Of a stretch of DNA of 64,000 bases, positions 17,522 through 26,000 are shown piece by piece. A program made the translations under genes and the position numbers. This DNA is from a bacterium (GTDB taxonomy: Bacteria; Auribacterota; UBA3054). The notes under the pieces were generated by a model. That model searched no databases and was not told the origin of the DNA. It was given only the letters and a program-made list of their open reading frames with translations. The first letter of the stretch is position 1, and each line of letters begins with the position of its first letter. The stretch spans positions 17,167 through 81,166 of the forward strand of contig JAGCTE010000044.1 of assembly GCA_017963805.1 (NCBI GenBank). Direction: 5' to 3'.

Positions 17522-18909
17522 AAGAAAACGACAAACTGAGTTTTTACTTCTGCGGCATCGCCGGCTGCGGCATGGATCCCCTGGCGCGTTTCACGCTGAG
17601 GGAAGGATACTCTGTCCGCGGCAGCGATATCAAAGAGTCCGTTGAACTCGAAAAGCTGCGCTCCGAAGGCATCGAATGCTACGCCAGCCAGGACGGCACC
17701 AAACTGAGGCCCGGCGACGTTTTCGTTTACAGCAGCGCCATTCATGACGACAATCCCGACATGATGAGAGCGAAGGAGCTTGGCCTTTCAATGCTGCACC
17801 GCTCGGAACTTCTGGCGCAGATCGCCAGGCGCCGCAAAGCCGTGACGGTAGCCGGGATGCACGGCAAGACGACGGTCAGTTCGCTCATCGCCTTCCTTAT
17901 GGCGGAGTGCGGCCTCGACCCTAACGCCGTGATAGGCGGCTTCGTACCCGCTTTCGACGGAAACTTCAGGAAAGGAGCGGGCGATTACCTCGTGCTGGAA
18001 GCCGACGAGAGCGACGGGACCTTCACAAGGTACGCTTCCACCGTCGCGGTGCTGTTGAATATCGACGCCGACCACCTCGACCACTACAAGGACATAAAAG
18101 AAATAGAGAAGGCCTTCGCGGTCTACGTAAACAACATCGTTCCGGGCGGGACGCTCGTTTACAACTGCGAGGACGAGATATGCCGCCGCCTTGCCAAGAA
18201 CGCCAGGGGTGACATCAGAAAAGTAAAATGCGCGCTGGGCGCCCTCGCGACGGAATCGGCCGATTATGTCGGAGTAGACATCGCGCTAAGCGACCTCTCC
18301 TCAACGTTCACGCTCATAGCGGACGGGAAAGAGAAAAGGTCCCTTCCCGCAGTCGTCCCGCTGCCCGGAAGCCACAACGTCTTCAACGCCGTCATATCGC
18401 TTGCCTGCGCCGAAGTTTGCGGAGCCGACCTTGAAGCAGCCATCAAAGCGCTCCCCGGGTTCAAGAACGCCCGCAGGCGCTTCGAACTGCTCGGGAAATG
18501 GCACGGCGCGGAGATTATAGACGACTACGCCCATCATCCGAAGGAAATAGAGGCGCTGCTGAGATCCGCCTCAAGGCTGGAGGGCGAGCTCACGGTAGTT
18601 TTCCAGCCGCACCGTTTCTCCAGGACGGAGAAACTCCTGCCGGAATTCGCCAAGGTGCTCTCCAAAGCCCCCAACCTCATCCTGACGGATGTTTACAGCG
18701 CGGGCGAAAGCAAGAACAGAATAGGCGGGCGCGAGCTCTACGAAGCCGTCCTCGCCATGGGCGGCAAAGCCGAGTGGGCCGATACGCCCAAAGAGATACC
18801 TGATCTTCTGCTAAAGAGAAGCAAGAACTGGAAATTCCCCCACACCCTTCTTTTCACGGGCGCAGGGGCGCTCTCCGGTCTCGCTCATGAAATGTTAAAA
18901 AAACAATAG
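17518..18909 (+). CDS. murC: UDP-MurNAc:L-Ala ligase MurC
   Basis: 463 residues. The N-terminal glycine motif reads GIAGCGMDPLA, a variant of GIGGIGMS-type sequences. The ATP loop is VAGMHGKTTVSSL, followed by EADESDGTF, NIDADHLDHY and DDYAHHPKEIEALL, all typical of MurC. It adds L-alanine to UDP-MurNAc. There is no C-terminal Ddl fusion of the kind seen in Chlamydiae, and neither murB nor ddl follows it; ftsQ comes next after 8 nt. Confidence 0.95.
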   Translation: MKENDKLSFYFCGIAGCGMDPLARFTLREGYSVRGSDIKESVELEKLRSEGIECYASQDGTKLRPGDVFVYSSAIHDDNPDMMRAKELGLSMLHRSELLAQIARRRKAVTVAGMHGKTTVSSLIAFLMAECGLDPNAVIGGFVPAFDGNFRKGAGDYLVLEADESDGTFTRYASTVAVLLNIDADHLDHYKDIKEIEKAFAVYVNNIVPGGTLVYNCEDEICRRLAKNARGDIRKVKCALGALATESADYVGVDIALSDLSSTFTLIADGKEKRSLPAVVPLPGSHNVFNAVISLACAEVCGADLEAAIKALPGFKNARRRFELLGKWHGAEIIDDYAHHPKEIEALLRSASRLEGELTVVFQPHRFSRTEKLLPEFAKVLSKAPNLILTDVYSAGESKNRIGGRELYEAVLAMGGKAEWADTPKEIPDLLLKRSKNWKFPHTLLFTGAGALSGLAHEMLKKQ

Positions 18910-18917
18910 GGAGTCTT

Positions 18918-19721
18918 ATGTATACGACGAAAAACCAAAAGGCGGCAAGCCGCCCGGAAGTGCAGAAAGCCCAGTTGCGCGACGCGAGAAACGGTTTTTT
19001 GAAAACGTTCCTTTTTATCGCGGCGGTCTTCGCAATCTTTGCCGGGATCTACAAACTGGCCGAAAAGGTACTCAGTTCTGACGATTTCCTCGTCAAGAGC
19101 ATCCGGGTGGAAGGCAACCATTCGGTCAGCAAAGCCGAAATAATAAAGGCCGGCGGCCTCTACGCCAACATGAACATATACACCCTGAAGACCGATAAGA
19201 TCAAGCAGGGCATACTGGGTCACCCCGACATAGAGAAAGCGGAGATCGAGCGCGAGATGCCGACAAATCTGATCATCCGCGTCAAGGAAAGGGAGCCCAT
19301 GGCGCTTCTGAAAACAAGCGACGGCAAGATCCTTCCCGTAGACCGCCGCGGCCGCATACTGAGCGAAAACAAGCTTGAGAACGCCAAGGGCATGCCCCTT
19401 ATCCTGACAGAAGAGGAAACCGGATCACTGGGGCAGGAATGCAAGGATAAGAAAGTCTTGACCGCCCTCGACTACCTGCTTGTCATCCGCCACGCTCCCG
19501 AAAGGAATTTCCTCAAGATCAAGACAGTGGACGTCAGGCCAAAAGACGCCCTCGTCTTCAAGACCGTCTCCATAGACGAAATAATTTTCAGCGAACAATA
19601 CTCCAGCGACGAAGTCGCCAAGATCTTCGAAATAATCAAGAACTTGCGCGAAAACGGCCGCGGAGCCTCTAAAATCGACGCCCGCTACGAAGACGTGGCG
19701 GTTGTCTGCAAATACCTCTGA
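18918..19721 (+). CDS. ftsQ: Cell division protein FtsQ
   Basis: 267 residues with a basic cytoplasmic tail, one transmembrane helix (about 28-46) and a periplasmic POTRA domain starting FLVKSIRVEGNHSVSKAEI. The segment IEKAEIEREMPTNLIIRVKEREP matches the end of the POTRA and the start of the FtsQ beta domain. Family role: recruits FtsL/FtsB and links early and late divisome proteins. Position directly before ftsA supports the call. Confidence 0.9.
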   Translation: MYTTKNQKAASRPEVQKAQLRDARNGFLKTFLFIAAVFAIFAGIYKLAEKVLSSDDFLVKSIRVEGNHSVSKAEIIKAGGLYANMNIYTLKTDKIKQGILGHPDIEKAEIEREMPTNLIIRVKEREPMALLKTSDGKILPVDRRGRILSENKLENAKGMPLILTEEETGSLGQECKDKKVLTALDYLLVIRHAPERNFLKIKTVDVRPKDALVFKTVSIDEIIFSEQYSSDEVAKIFEIIKNLRENGRGASKIDARYEDVAVVCKYL

Positions 19722-19724
19722 CCT

Positions 19725-20957
19725 ATGGCAAAAGAAAAGATCTATTCGGCAATCGACCTAGGGTCCCAGACGATCAGGGCGGCCATCGGCAGGCTGCTTG
19801 AAGACGGCTCCCTCGAAGTTATCGGCTACGGGACGGCATCCAGCGAAGGCATCATCAAAGGGCGCATCGAGGACGCCAACGCGGCTCAGGAAGCGGTCAA
19901 GAAAGCCGTTTTGGCCGCCGAGAACGACGTCAAGGCCCGACTCCCCTTCCGCATGGAGGAAGTCGTCGCCAGCGTGACGGGATCCATAATCTCGGGAGAG
20001 CAGGACGTCACGACCGTCTCCAACAACGCGAAAGACGGGAAGATCGGCGAGAAGCTTCTCTTTGACATCGACAGCGCCTTCGAGGAACGCTTCACCCACA
20101 AGGACCGCAAGCCCATTCACATCTACGTCACCGAATACAACGTCGACAACGTGAGGGAGACGAGCCAGGCCAGCGTCCTGGAGATGCAGGGCGAAAAGAT
20201 CGGCGCGAAAGGCTTCGGCATTCTTGGCGATTCGGCCAACCTCGACAAAACGGCGGGAGCTTTGAACAACGCCGGGCACACCGTCGACATATTCTGCTTC
20301 GACGTGGTTGCGGACGGATATTCCGTTTTGACTCCCGAGCAGCGTCAGATCGGCTCGGTCATCATAAACGCCGGAGCCGGCAGCACCGATTTCGCCTTCT
20401 GGAAAAACGGCATCGTCCAGTTCATAGGAAGCTTCCCCGTAGGCGGCGACCATATAACCAACGATCTGGCCTTGGGCCTCAACATGCCCTTCAAGGCGGC
20501 CGAGGAGCTGAAGTGCCAGTACGACAAGAACGAACCGGAAGTCAGAGTCGGCGGCAAACTCTACAAGACCCGCTCGGTCGACACCATCGTCCAGGCCAGG
20601 ACCGAGGAGACGGTCCGCTACATAGCCGACCAGATCAAGCAGAACGGCATGCTAAGCCAGATCCAGGGCGGGATCTTTCTGACAGGCAACGCGGCCAGGA
20701 GCAGTTTCATAAGCTACATGCGCCGCGAATTCTCGAGCCTGGAAGTCAGAAACGCCTATCCGATCATCCCCGCGGAAGCGGACAATTCGGATCCCTTGGA
20801 GACAGGCAGGCTATTCTCCCCGTACTACGGCAACAAGTTCCAGACCGACTCCGGCTCCTCAACGATCCTCGGCATGCTGGCCTACGCTGCCAGAGAAGAC
20901 CTTCACACCACTAAAAAAAGCTCCTCCGGGCTCTTCAAATTCTTCAATCTGCTATGA
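19725..20957 (+). CDS. ftsA: Cell division protein FtsA
   Basis: 410 residues of actin/Hsp70-like ATPase fold. It begins YSAIDLGSQTIRAAIG (phosphate 1 loop), with INAGAGSTDFAFW (phosphate 2) and GGIFLTGNAARS (adenosine motif) later. The last residues, SGLFKFFNLL, form the amphipathic helix that tethers FtsA to the membrane. It anchors FtsZ filaments. It overlaps ftsZ by ATGA, which would keep the two products in a fixed ratio. Confidence 0.94.
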   Translation: MAKEKIYSAIDLGSQTIRAAIGRLLEDGSLEVIGYGTASSEGIIKGRIEDANAAQEAVKKAVLAAENDVKARLPFRMEEVVASVTGSIISGEQDVTTVSNNAKDGKIGEKLLFDIDSAFEERFTHKDRKPIHIYVTEYNVDNVRETSQASVLEMQGEKIGAKGFGILGDSANLDKTAGALNNAGHTVDIFCFDVVADGYSVLTPEQRQIGSVIINAGAGSTDFAFWKNGIVQFIGSFPVGGDHITNDLALGLNMPFKAAEELKCQYDKNEPEVRVGGKLYKTRSVDTIVQARTEETVRYIADQIKQNGMLSQIQGGIFLTGNAARSSFISYMRREFSSLEVRNAYPIIPAEADNSDPLETGRLFSPYYGNKFQTDSGSSTILGMLAYAAREDLHTTKKSSSGLFKFFNLL

Positions 20958-22078
20958 AAGACAACAAACTTTTGATAAAAGTGATAGGCGTCGGCGGCTG
21001 CGGCTGCAACACTGTTTCCAACATCGAGCAGCAGTACGCCGGAACGCTGGGCGACAACTTTGAGTTCTACGGAGTCGACACCGACTTCATAAGCCTTGCG
21101 AACCAGTCCGTCTCCCACAAGGTCCAAATAGGCTCCAGCGGCATCGGGACGGCCAAGGATCCCATGAAAGGCGCGGAAGCCGCCCAGAAGAGCATCAACG
21201 AGCTCAAATCGATGCTCCAGGGCGTTGACATCGCCATATTGTGCGCCGGATTAAGCGGCGGCACGGGCTCGGGCGCCACGGGCGTCATCGCCCAGGCGGC
21301 CGCCGGCAACCCCGGCTGCGTCGTCATGGCCTCCGTCACCCTTCCCTTCTACTACGACGACCAGAAGAAGCAGGAAGCGGCGAAAACCGCTTTGAAAAAC
21401 ATCAGGGAAGTCGTGCCGGTCGTTCTGCCCGTGCAGAACGGCGTCGGAATAGAGGACGAGAACGTCCCCTTCCTGGACGTCCTGAGAGCCACCGACAGAA
21501 ACGTCATATCGCTCCTTGAGATGATAAAGGTCATCACAAGCTCCGCCAGCACCGTGAGCCTTGATTTCAGCGAATTTTTAAACGTCGCCTCCACTCCCGG
21601 CAACGCCATGATAGGGATCGGCGAAGCGGACGGCGAGCAGGCCGTCTCCGTCGCCATAAGCCTGGCGCGCTCTCCCAAGAACACCTCCTACGGCGACTAT
21701 TCCCTGAAAGACGCCTCGAAGCTGGCGCTCGTCATTATGGGCAACGGGTCAATATCCTACAAGCAGATAAAGGACGCCAGGACCACTTTGCAAAACGAGA
21801 TCGGCTACCAGACGGAAGTCTTCAACGGCTTGTACGTCAACAACGACCTCGCGAACGTGAAAGTCATTATGTTCGCGACCGGCATGAACGATCCCAAGGA
21901 AATGTCCGAACCGATCTTCCAGACGGAAATGACAGTCGCCGGCCCCGGCGACCAGGTCGAGATGGGATTTCTGTCAGCCGACGACGGCTACTTCAAGGGA
22001 ACGGCCCCCGCTTACTTCGAGGGCATAAACTACGACAGGCCGACGTTCCTGAGAAAAAACCTCAGGATCGAGCAGTAA
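20954..22078 (+). CDS. ftsZ: Divergent tubulin-like division protein FtsZ
   Basis: 374 residues. The GTP-binding part has VIGVGGCGCNTV (usually GGGGNAV) and the tubulin signature SGGTGSG at 101-107 (usually GGGTGTG). The synergy loop, normally NxDFAD, reads SLDFSE (202-207): the catalytic first Asp is kept, but Asn is replaced by Ser and the second Asp by Glu. The C terminus keeps an FtsA/ZipA-binding peptide, DRPTFLRKN (about 361-369), after a very short linker. Fold, location after ftsA and tail support FtsZ. The altered loop may slow GTP turnover; that is inference. It ends 2 nt from the convergent arginine decarboxylase stop. Confidence 0.93.
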   Translation: MKDNKLLIKVIGVGGCGCNTVSNIEQQYAGTLGDNFEFYGVDTDFISLANQSVSHKVQIGSSGIGTAKDPMKGAEAAQKSINELKSMLQGVDIAILCAGLSGGTGSGATGVIAQAAAGNPGCVVMASVTLPFYYDDQKKQEAAKTALKNIREVVPVVLPVQNGVGIEDENVPFLDVLRATDRNVISLLEMIKVITSSASTVSLDFSEFLNVASTPGNAMIGIGEADGEQAVSVAISLARSPKNTSYGDYSLKDASKLALVIMGNGSISYKQIKDARTTLQNEIGYQTEVFNGLYVNNDLANVKVIMFATGMNDPKEMSEPIFQTEMTVAGPGDQVEMGFLSADDGYFKGTAPAYFEGINYDRPTFLRKNLRIEQ

Positions 22079-22080
22079 CC

Positions 22081-22623
22081 CTACTCGATGAAAACAGCCG
22101 CGGCGACGACCGTCTTCCAAAGGCCATTCTTGTCGCCCCTGGCCGATTGGGTGCAGTTGGTGGTCCTCACGAAACGTCCGCTCATGCGGTACATCTCTTT
22201 CCTTTCGTCCCAGTCGGCGTCCGGGTCCATGTCCACGCCCAAAGTGGTGGCCAGCATCGTGGCCGCCAGATCCTCGGCGTATTCGCCGGCCGTCTCGTCC
22301 GTTTCGCCGTAGGTGTGGTGTTCCGAAAGGTAGCCGTAGTGGTTGCCGTCGGCGGGCTGGGCCAAGCCTACGGAGGCGACGATCTGGCGCCCGGGCTCGT
22401 TGGTGTCTATCCTGGCCATGACGGTGAACGTTATCTCTCCGGGATTAAGCAAAGCTATGCCTTTGTGTCTGGGAATGATCTTGCAGCGGGGCGGCAGAAT
22501 GCTTGAAACCGTAACTAGATTGCAAGCCTGTATGCCGGCCATGCGCAGCGCGTCTTCAAAACTGCTGAGGCGGTCCTTGTGGACGCCAACGCCCTTGGTA
22601 AAGAAAACCTGGCTGGGAATCAT
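22081..22623 (-). CDS. Pyruvoyl-dependent arginine decarboxylase
   Basis: 180 residues from the ATG at 22623; GGAG lies about 12 nt upstream, and an in-frame TTG at 22641 is less likely. The self-cleavage site is seen in [11 protein letters not shown]: known enzymes cleave between the two serines (here about 40 and 41) to make an N-terminal beta chain and an alpha chain capped by the pyruvoyl cofactor. [22 protein letters not shown] and the C-terminal [15 protein letters not shown] region also fit the PvlArgDC family. It makes agmatine for polyamine synthesis or acid resistance. A promoter lies at 22678-22706. It is convergent with ftsZ. Confidence 0.9.
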   Translation of the reverse strand: MIPSQVFFTKGVGVHKDRLSSFEDALRMAGIQACNLVTVSSILPPRCKIIPRHKGIALLNPGEITFTVMARIDTNEPGRQIVASVGLAQPADGNHYGYLSEHHTYGETDETAGEYAEDLAATMLATTLGVDMDPDADWDERKEMYRMSGRFVRTTNCTQSARGDKNGLWKTVVAAAVFIE

Positions 22624-22677
22624 CTTATCTCGGAGCTCCAAATTATTGAAAGTTAAAAAGTTTTATTTTCGAGGGAT

Positions 22678-22706
22678 ATTGTAATATAACCTTCACTTTA
22701 TGTCAA
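22678..22706 (-). promoter_or_regulatory. Promoter of the arginine decarboxylase gene
   Basis: On the minus strand TTGACA (22706-22701) and TACAAT (22683-22678) are separated by exactly 17 bp. It lies just past the punA stop, so the decarboxylase has its own start of transcription in addition to any read-through from the nucleoside operon. Confidence 0.7.
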
Positions 22707-22710
22707 AAGG

Positions 22711-23520
22711 CTAGATGTAAGCCATGAGAAGCTTTATGAGCGAATCGCCGCCTTTCGCGCACGCTTCGGCCACGCTCTCGTGGGTGATCTTCGGCCCGCC
22801 CTTTTTCGCCGCGGGGTTCGAGACCAGCGTTATGCCGCTGACAATAGCTCCCATGTGGTGGGCCGCCTCCGCCTCCAAGACCGTCGACATTCCGACTACG
22901 TCGGCGCCCAGGATCCTGAGCATGTTCACTTCCGCCGGCGTTTCGAAAGAGGGGCCGTGCATGCCGGCGTAAACGCCGCGGTGAAGCTTGACGCCGACGG
23001 ATTTGGCGCAGGCCATGATGTCGGTGTTGCAGTCCTCGTTGTAAAGCGTCGTCATGTCCGGGAAACGCGTGCCCATCCTTTCGTCGTTGAAGCCGGTCAG
23101 GGAGGAGACGCCCTGGTTGTTTATCTGGTCCTCTATCAGCATAAGGTCTCCGGGCGCCAGATGAGGGGCTATGCCGCCGGCGGCGTTCGTCAATATGACG
23201 TGCGAGGCGCCCCAGATTATTATGGAGCGCAGAAGCCTGACCACGTCAGCGGGCGCGTTGCCTTCGTAAAGATGCACTCTCCCCCGCATCACGGCGATCA
23301 CTTTTCCGTTCAGCCGCCCTACAAGAAGCGAGCCGACGTGTGACTGAACGGTCGAAACCGGAACGTAGGGTATGTCGGAATAAGGGATCTCGTTTATCGG
23401 CTCCACGGCTTGGCTGAATTTGTCGAGCCCGGAGCCTAGGACGACGGCCTTCTCGGGCTCGACGTCGCATTTGTCGTTCAGAAACGAGCAGATCTGTCTG
23501 ATTTTTTCGTACTCCAGCAT
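22711..23520 (-). CDS. punA: Purine nucleoside phosphorylase (trimeric type)
   Basis: 269 residues. VVLGSGLDKF near the start is the phosphate-binding glycine loop; QSHVGSLLVG, LTNAAGGI, MHGPSFETPAEV and VSNPAA are family motifs of the PNP/MTAP trimeric group. The Asn of VSNPAA fits inosine/guanosine specificity. It splits purine nucleosides with phosphate to base and ribose-1-phosphate. It lies 9 nt after deoA and closes the nucleoside-salvage operon. Confidence 0.92.
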   Translation of the reverse strand: MLEYEKIRQICSFLNDKCDVEPEKAVVLGSGLDKFSQAVEPINEIPYSDIPYVPVSTVQSHVGSLLVGRLNGKVIAVMRGRVHLYEGNAPADVVRLLRSIIIWGASHVILTNAAGGIAPHLAPGDLMLIEDQINNQGVSSLTGFNDERMGTRFPDMTTLYNEDCNTDIMACAKSVGVKLHRGVYAGMHGPSFETPAEVNMLRILGADVVGMSTVLEAEAAHHMGAIVSGITLVSNPAAKKGGPKITHESVAEACAKGGDSLIKLLMAYI

Positions 23521-23529
23521 ATGTCTCCT

Positions 23530-24837
23530 TTAGGAAATTTTCAATTGACGAACGCAGGAAGGCCGCGTTTCCGGCTCCTCGCCCACTAAGAAAAGTTCCG
23601 GCAGCTCAGATACGTCAAAAGGTTTGGAGGAATAGACCTCCATGATAGTCTCGCCTTTTTCGACCTTGTCGCCCAATTTCTTGTTGAAGCGCAGCCCGGG
23701 CTTGTGGTCTATTTTGTCAGTCAAAACACGGCGCCCGGCGCCCAGGCGAATGAGAAGCTGCCCCAGGCCGAAGGTGTCTATCTTCCTTATGAATCCGCTC
23801 TCTTTGGCCTTGTATTCCGTCAGGTTGCCGGCCGGGGAAAGGATCATGTCCAGATTTTCCACGGCCCATTTTTCCGCGCCCTGGGAAGAGATGATCTTGA
23901 GGAAGCGCTCGTAGGCTTCCCCGCTTTTTATAAGCTTCTCCAATTCGGGACGGAAATCCCTCTTCTTATCTTCGGGGAACGCCAGCCTGCACATGGATTC
24001 AGCCAGGCTAATGGTGACCAGGCGGAAGCGCTCCTCAGTCTTTTCACCTCTCAGCATCCTTACAGCTTCCATGACTTCCACGCCGTTGCCGGCCCATTCA
24101 CCCAAAGGCTCGTTCATGTCCGTAAGCAATACTTCCGTGCGCACGCCGAAAGAGGTGGAAGTCCTGAAAAGCGACATGGCAAGCGCCTCGGCGTCGCTTA
24201 CGGTCCGCATGAAGGCGCCGCTGCCGTATTTCACGTCCAAAACAAGCCCGTCCAGCGTTTCGCAGAGTTTTTTCCCGAGGATCGAAGCGGTGATGAGGCC
24301 CACGGAATCAACGGTGCCGGTCACGTCCCTCAGGGCGTAGAGCCTTTTGTCAAGTTTCGCCACGTCGTCGGTCTGAGTCATGAAGATCGCGCCGTTCTCC
24401 CTTAGGAATCCCCTGGCCTCCTCCCAGGTGAACTGCTGGAACAGTCCCGGGATTGATTCAAGCTTGTCGACCGTCCCGCCTGTGTGGCCCAATCCCCTGC
24501 CGGCCAAAGTCGGCACCAGCGCTCCCATGCAGGCGAGGAGCGGGAGGAGAACGATGGTCGGCTTGTCCCCCACGCCGCCCGTGGAATGCTTGTCGACGAC
24601 AGGCTTGCCGTAGTAACTTTCCTTAGGGCGCCGTCTGCCGCTCTCCACGATGCACTCCGTCATGCAAAGGACTTCCGAGGGGTCCAGCCCCTTTATGCAG
24701 GCGGCCATTAGCCAGGCGGACATCTGGTAGTCCGCCACCTCGCCCGACATGTAACCGGCGAAAAAGCGCCGCAGGTCGTCAGCTTTTATGATCTCGCCGC
24801 GCTTTTTGGCCTCTATCACTTCAACGGGAGTTTTCAT
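23530..24837 (-). CDS. deoA: Thymidine/pyrimidine-nucleoside phosphorylase
   Basis: 435 residues. The family signature is intact as AGRGLGHTGGTVDKLESIPG (about residues 112-131), with DKHSTGGVGDK before it and VKYGSGAFM after it. It converts thymidine (or uridine) and phosphate to base and (deoxy)ribose-1-phosphate. Sequence alone does not separate DeoA from the broader Pdp enzymes. Its start overlaps the deoB stop by ATGA (24834-24837). Confidence 0.92.
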   Translation of the reverse strand: MKTPVEVIEAKKRGEIIKADDLRRFFAGYMSGEVADYQMSAWLMAACIKGLDPSEVLCMTECIVESGRRRPKESYYGKPVVDKHSTGGVGDKPTIVLLPLLACMGALVPTLAGRGLGHTGGTVDKLESIPGLFQQFTWEEARGFLRENGAIFMTQTDDVAKLDKRLYALRDVTGTVDSVGLITASILGKKLCETLDGLVLDVKYGSGAFMRTVSDAEALAMSLFRTSTSFGVRTEVLLTDMNEPLGEWAGNGVEVMEAVRMLRGEKTEERFRLVTISLAESMCRLAFPEDKKRDFRPELEKLIKSGEAYERFLKIISSQGAEKWAVENLDMILSPAGNLTEYKAKESGFIRKIDTFGLGQLLIRLGAGRRVLTDKIDHKPGLRFNKKLGDKVEKGETIMEVYSSKPFDVSELPELFLVGEEPETRPSCVRQLKIS

Positions 24838-26000
24838 GACAGCACGCTCCTTCCGAAGGCAAGGTGAGGAAGATCCAATATCTCGGCGACCGTGGCTCCT
24901 AGGTCGGCGTACGTCTCCCTAGTCCCGAGATCCCTGGGCTCCTCGGCCGGCGAATAGAAAAGCAGGGGCACCCTTTCCCTCGTGTGGTCCGTGCCCTTGT
25001 AAGTGGGATCCAGCCCGTGGTCCGCCGAGATAAAGAGATAGTCGTTTCTTCCGAGGCTCAAAAGCAGCGGCCCCAAAAGCTCGTCGAATTCCTTCAGGCA
25101 CTTCGCGTATCCCAATGGATCGCGCCTGTGGCCGTAGAGCATGTCGAAGTCCACGAGGTTCGCGAAGATCAAGCCGTTCTTCTGCTCCTTCAGGGCTTCC
25201 ATAACTTTCGCCATGCCGTCCCTGTTGGAAACGGTGTGGACGGCTTTCGTCACGCCGACTTTGGCGTAGATGTCCTCGATCTTGCCGATGGCGTAGAAAG
25301 GCAGCCCCTTGTCCCTGAGGTGCGTGAGAAGGTTCGGCTCCGGCGGGCTCATCGAATAATCCCTTCTCCTCGGGGTGCGCGTGAAATCGTCCGCCTTCGT
25401 TCCGACAAAGGGCCTGGCTATGACCCTACCGATGTTCAGCTCATACGCCATGGCCCTGGTCGCGGGGCAGACTTCGTAAAGCCTTTCAAGGCCGAATCGC
25501 TCTTAGTGCGCGGCGATCTGGAAGACGGAGTCGGCCGAAGTGTAAACTATGGGGAAGCCTGTCTTCAAATGCTCTTCGCCAAGCTCCTTTATGACGACCG
25601 TCCCGCTGATCGGCCTGTTGCAAAGGTAGCCCGGAACGCCCGCCGCCTTCATCCATCTTCTCAAAAAGTCCTCCGGAAAGCCGTCCGGGAAAGTGGCGAA
25701 GGGCTGCTCCATGCGGCAGCCTATCATCTCCCAATGCCCGGTGGTGGTGTCCTTGCCGCAGTTTATTTCCGTCATGCGGCCATAGCTGGCGATGGGATGA
25801 TCGCTCGGCGGGCAGCCCAATATTTCCCTCGGCTCTATGCTGCCCAGACCCATTTTCTGAAGGTTGGGAATCTTCAGACCGCCGACTTTTTCCGCGGTAT
25901 GGGCGAGCGTCGAGGCCCCCGGATCGCCGTAATTGGCGGCGTCCGGAGCGTGCCCTATCCCGACGGAGTCGAGGATTATTATGATAACGCGCTTATCCAT
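24834..26000 (-). pseudogene. deoB: Phosphopentomutase DeoB interrupted by one in-frame TAA
   Basis: The full frame spans 389 codons, the normal DeoB length, and is broken only by TAA at 25505-25503, where related enzymes have Glu (FQIAAH-stop-ERFGLERLYEV). The N-terminal part (165 residues) has ILDSVGIGHAPDA and the active-site NCGKDTTTGHWE with the phosphorylated Thr. The C-terminal part has ISADHGLDPTYKGTDHTRE, the remaining metal ligands. Neither half alone should be active. A GAA/GAG to TAA change, a sequencing error, or read-through are all possible; an ATG at 25451 could start the second half but has no clear ribosome site. Function would be ribose-1-P to ribose-5-P conversion. Confidence 0.9.

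Noticed and set aside
25503..25505. Altered genetic code with TAA as a sense codon
   Set aside because: TAA ends many other genes in this window at the expected protein length, for example rsmH, murE and mraY.
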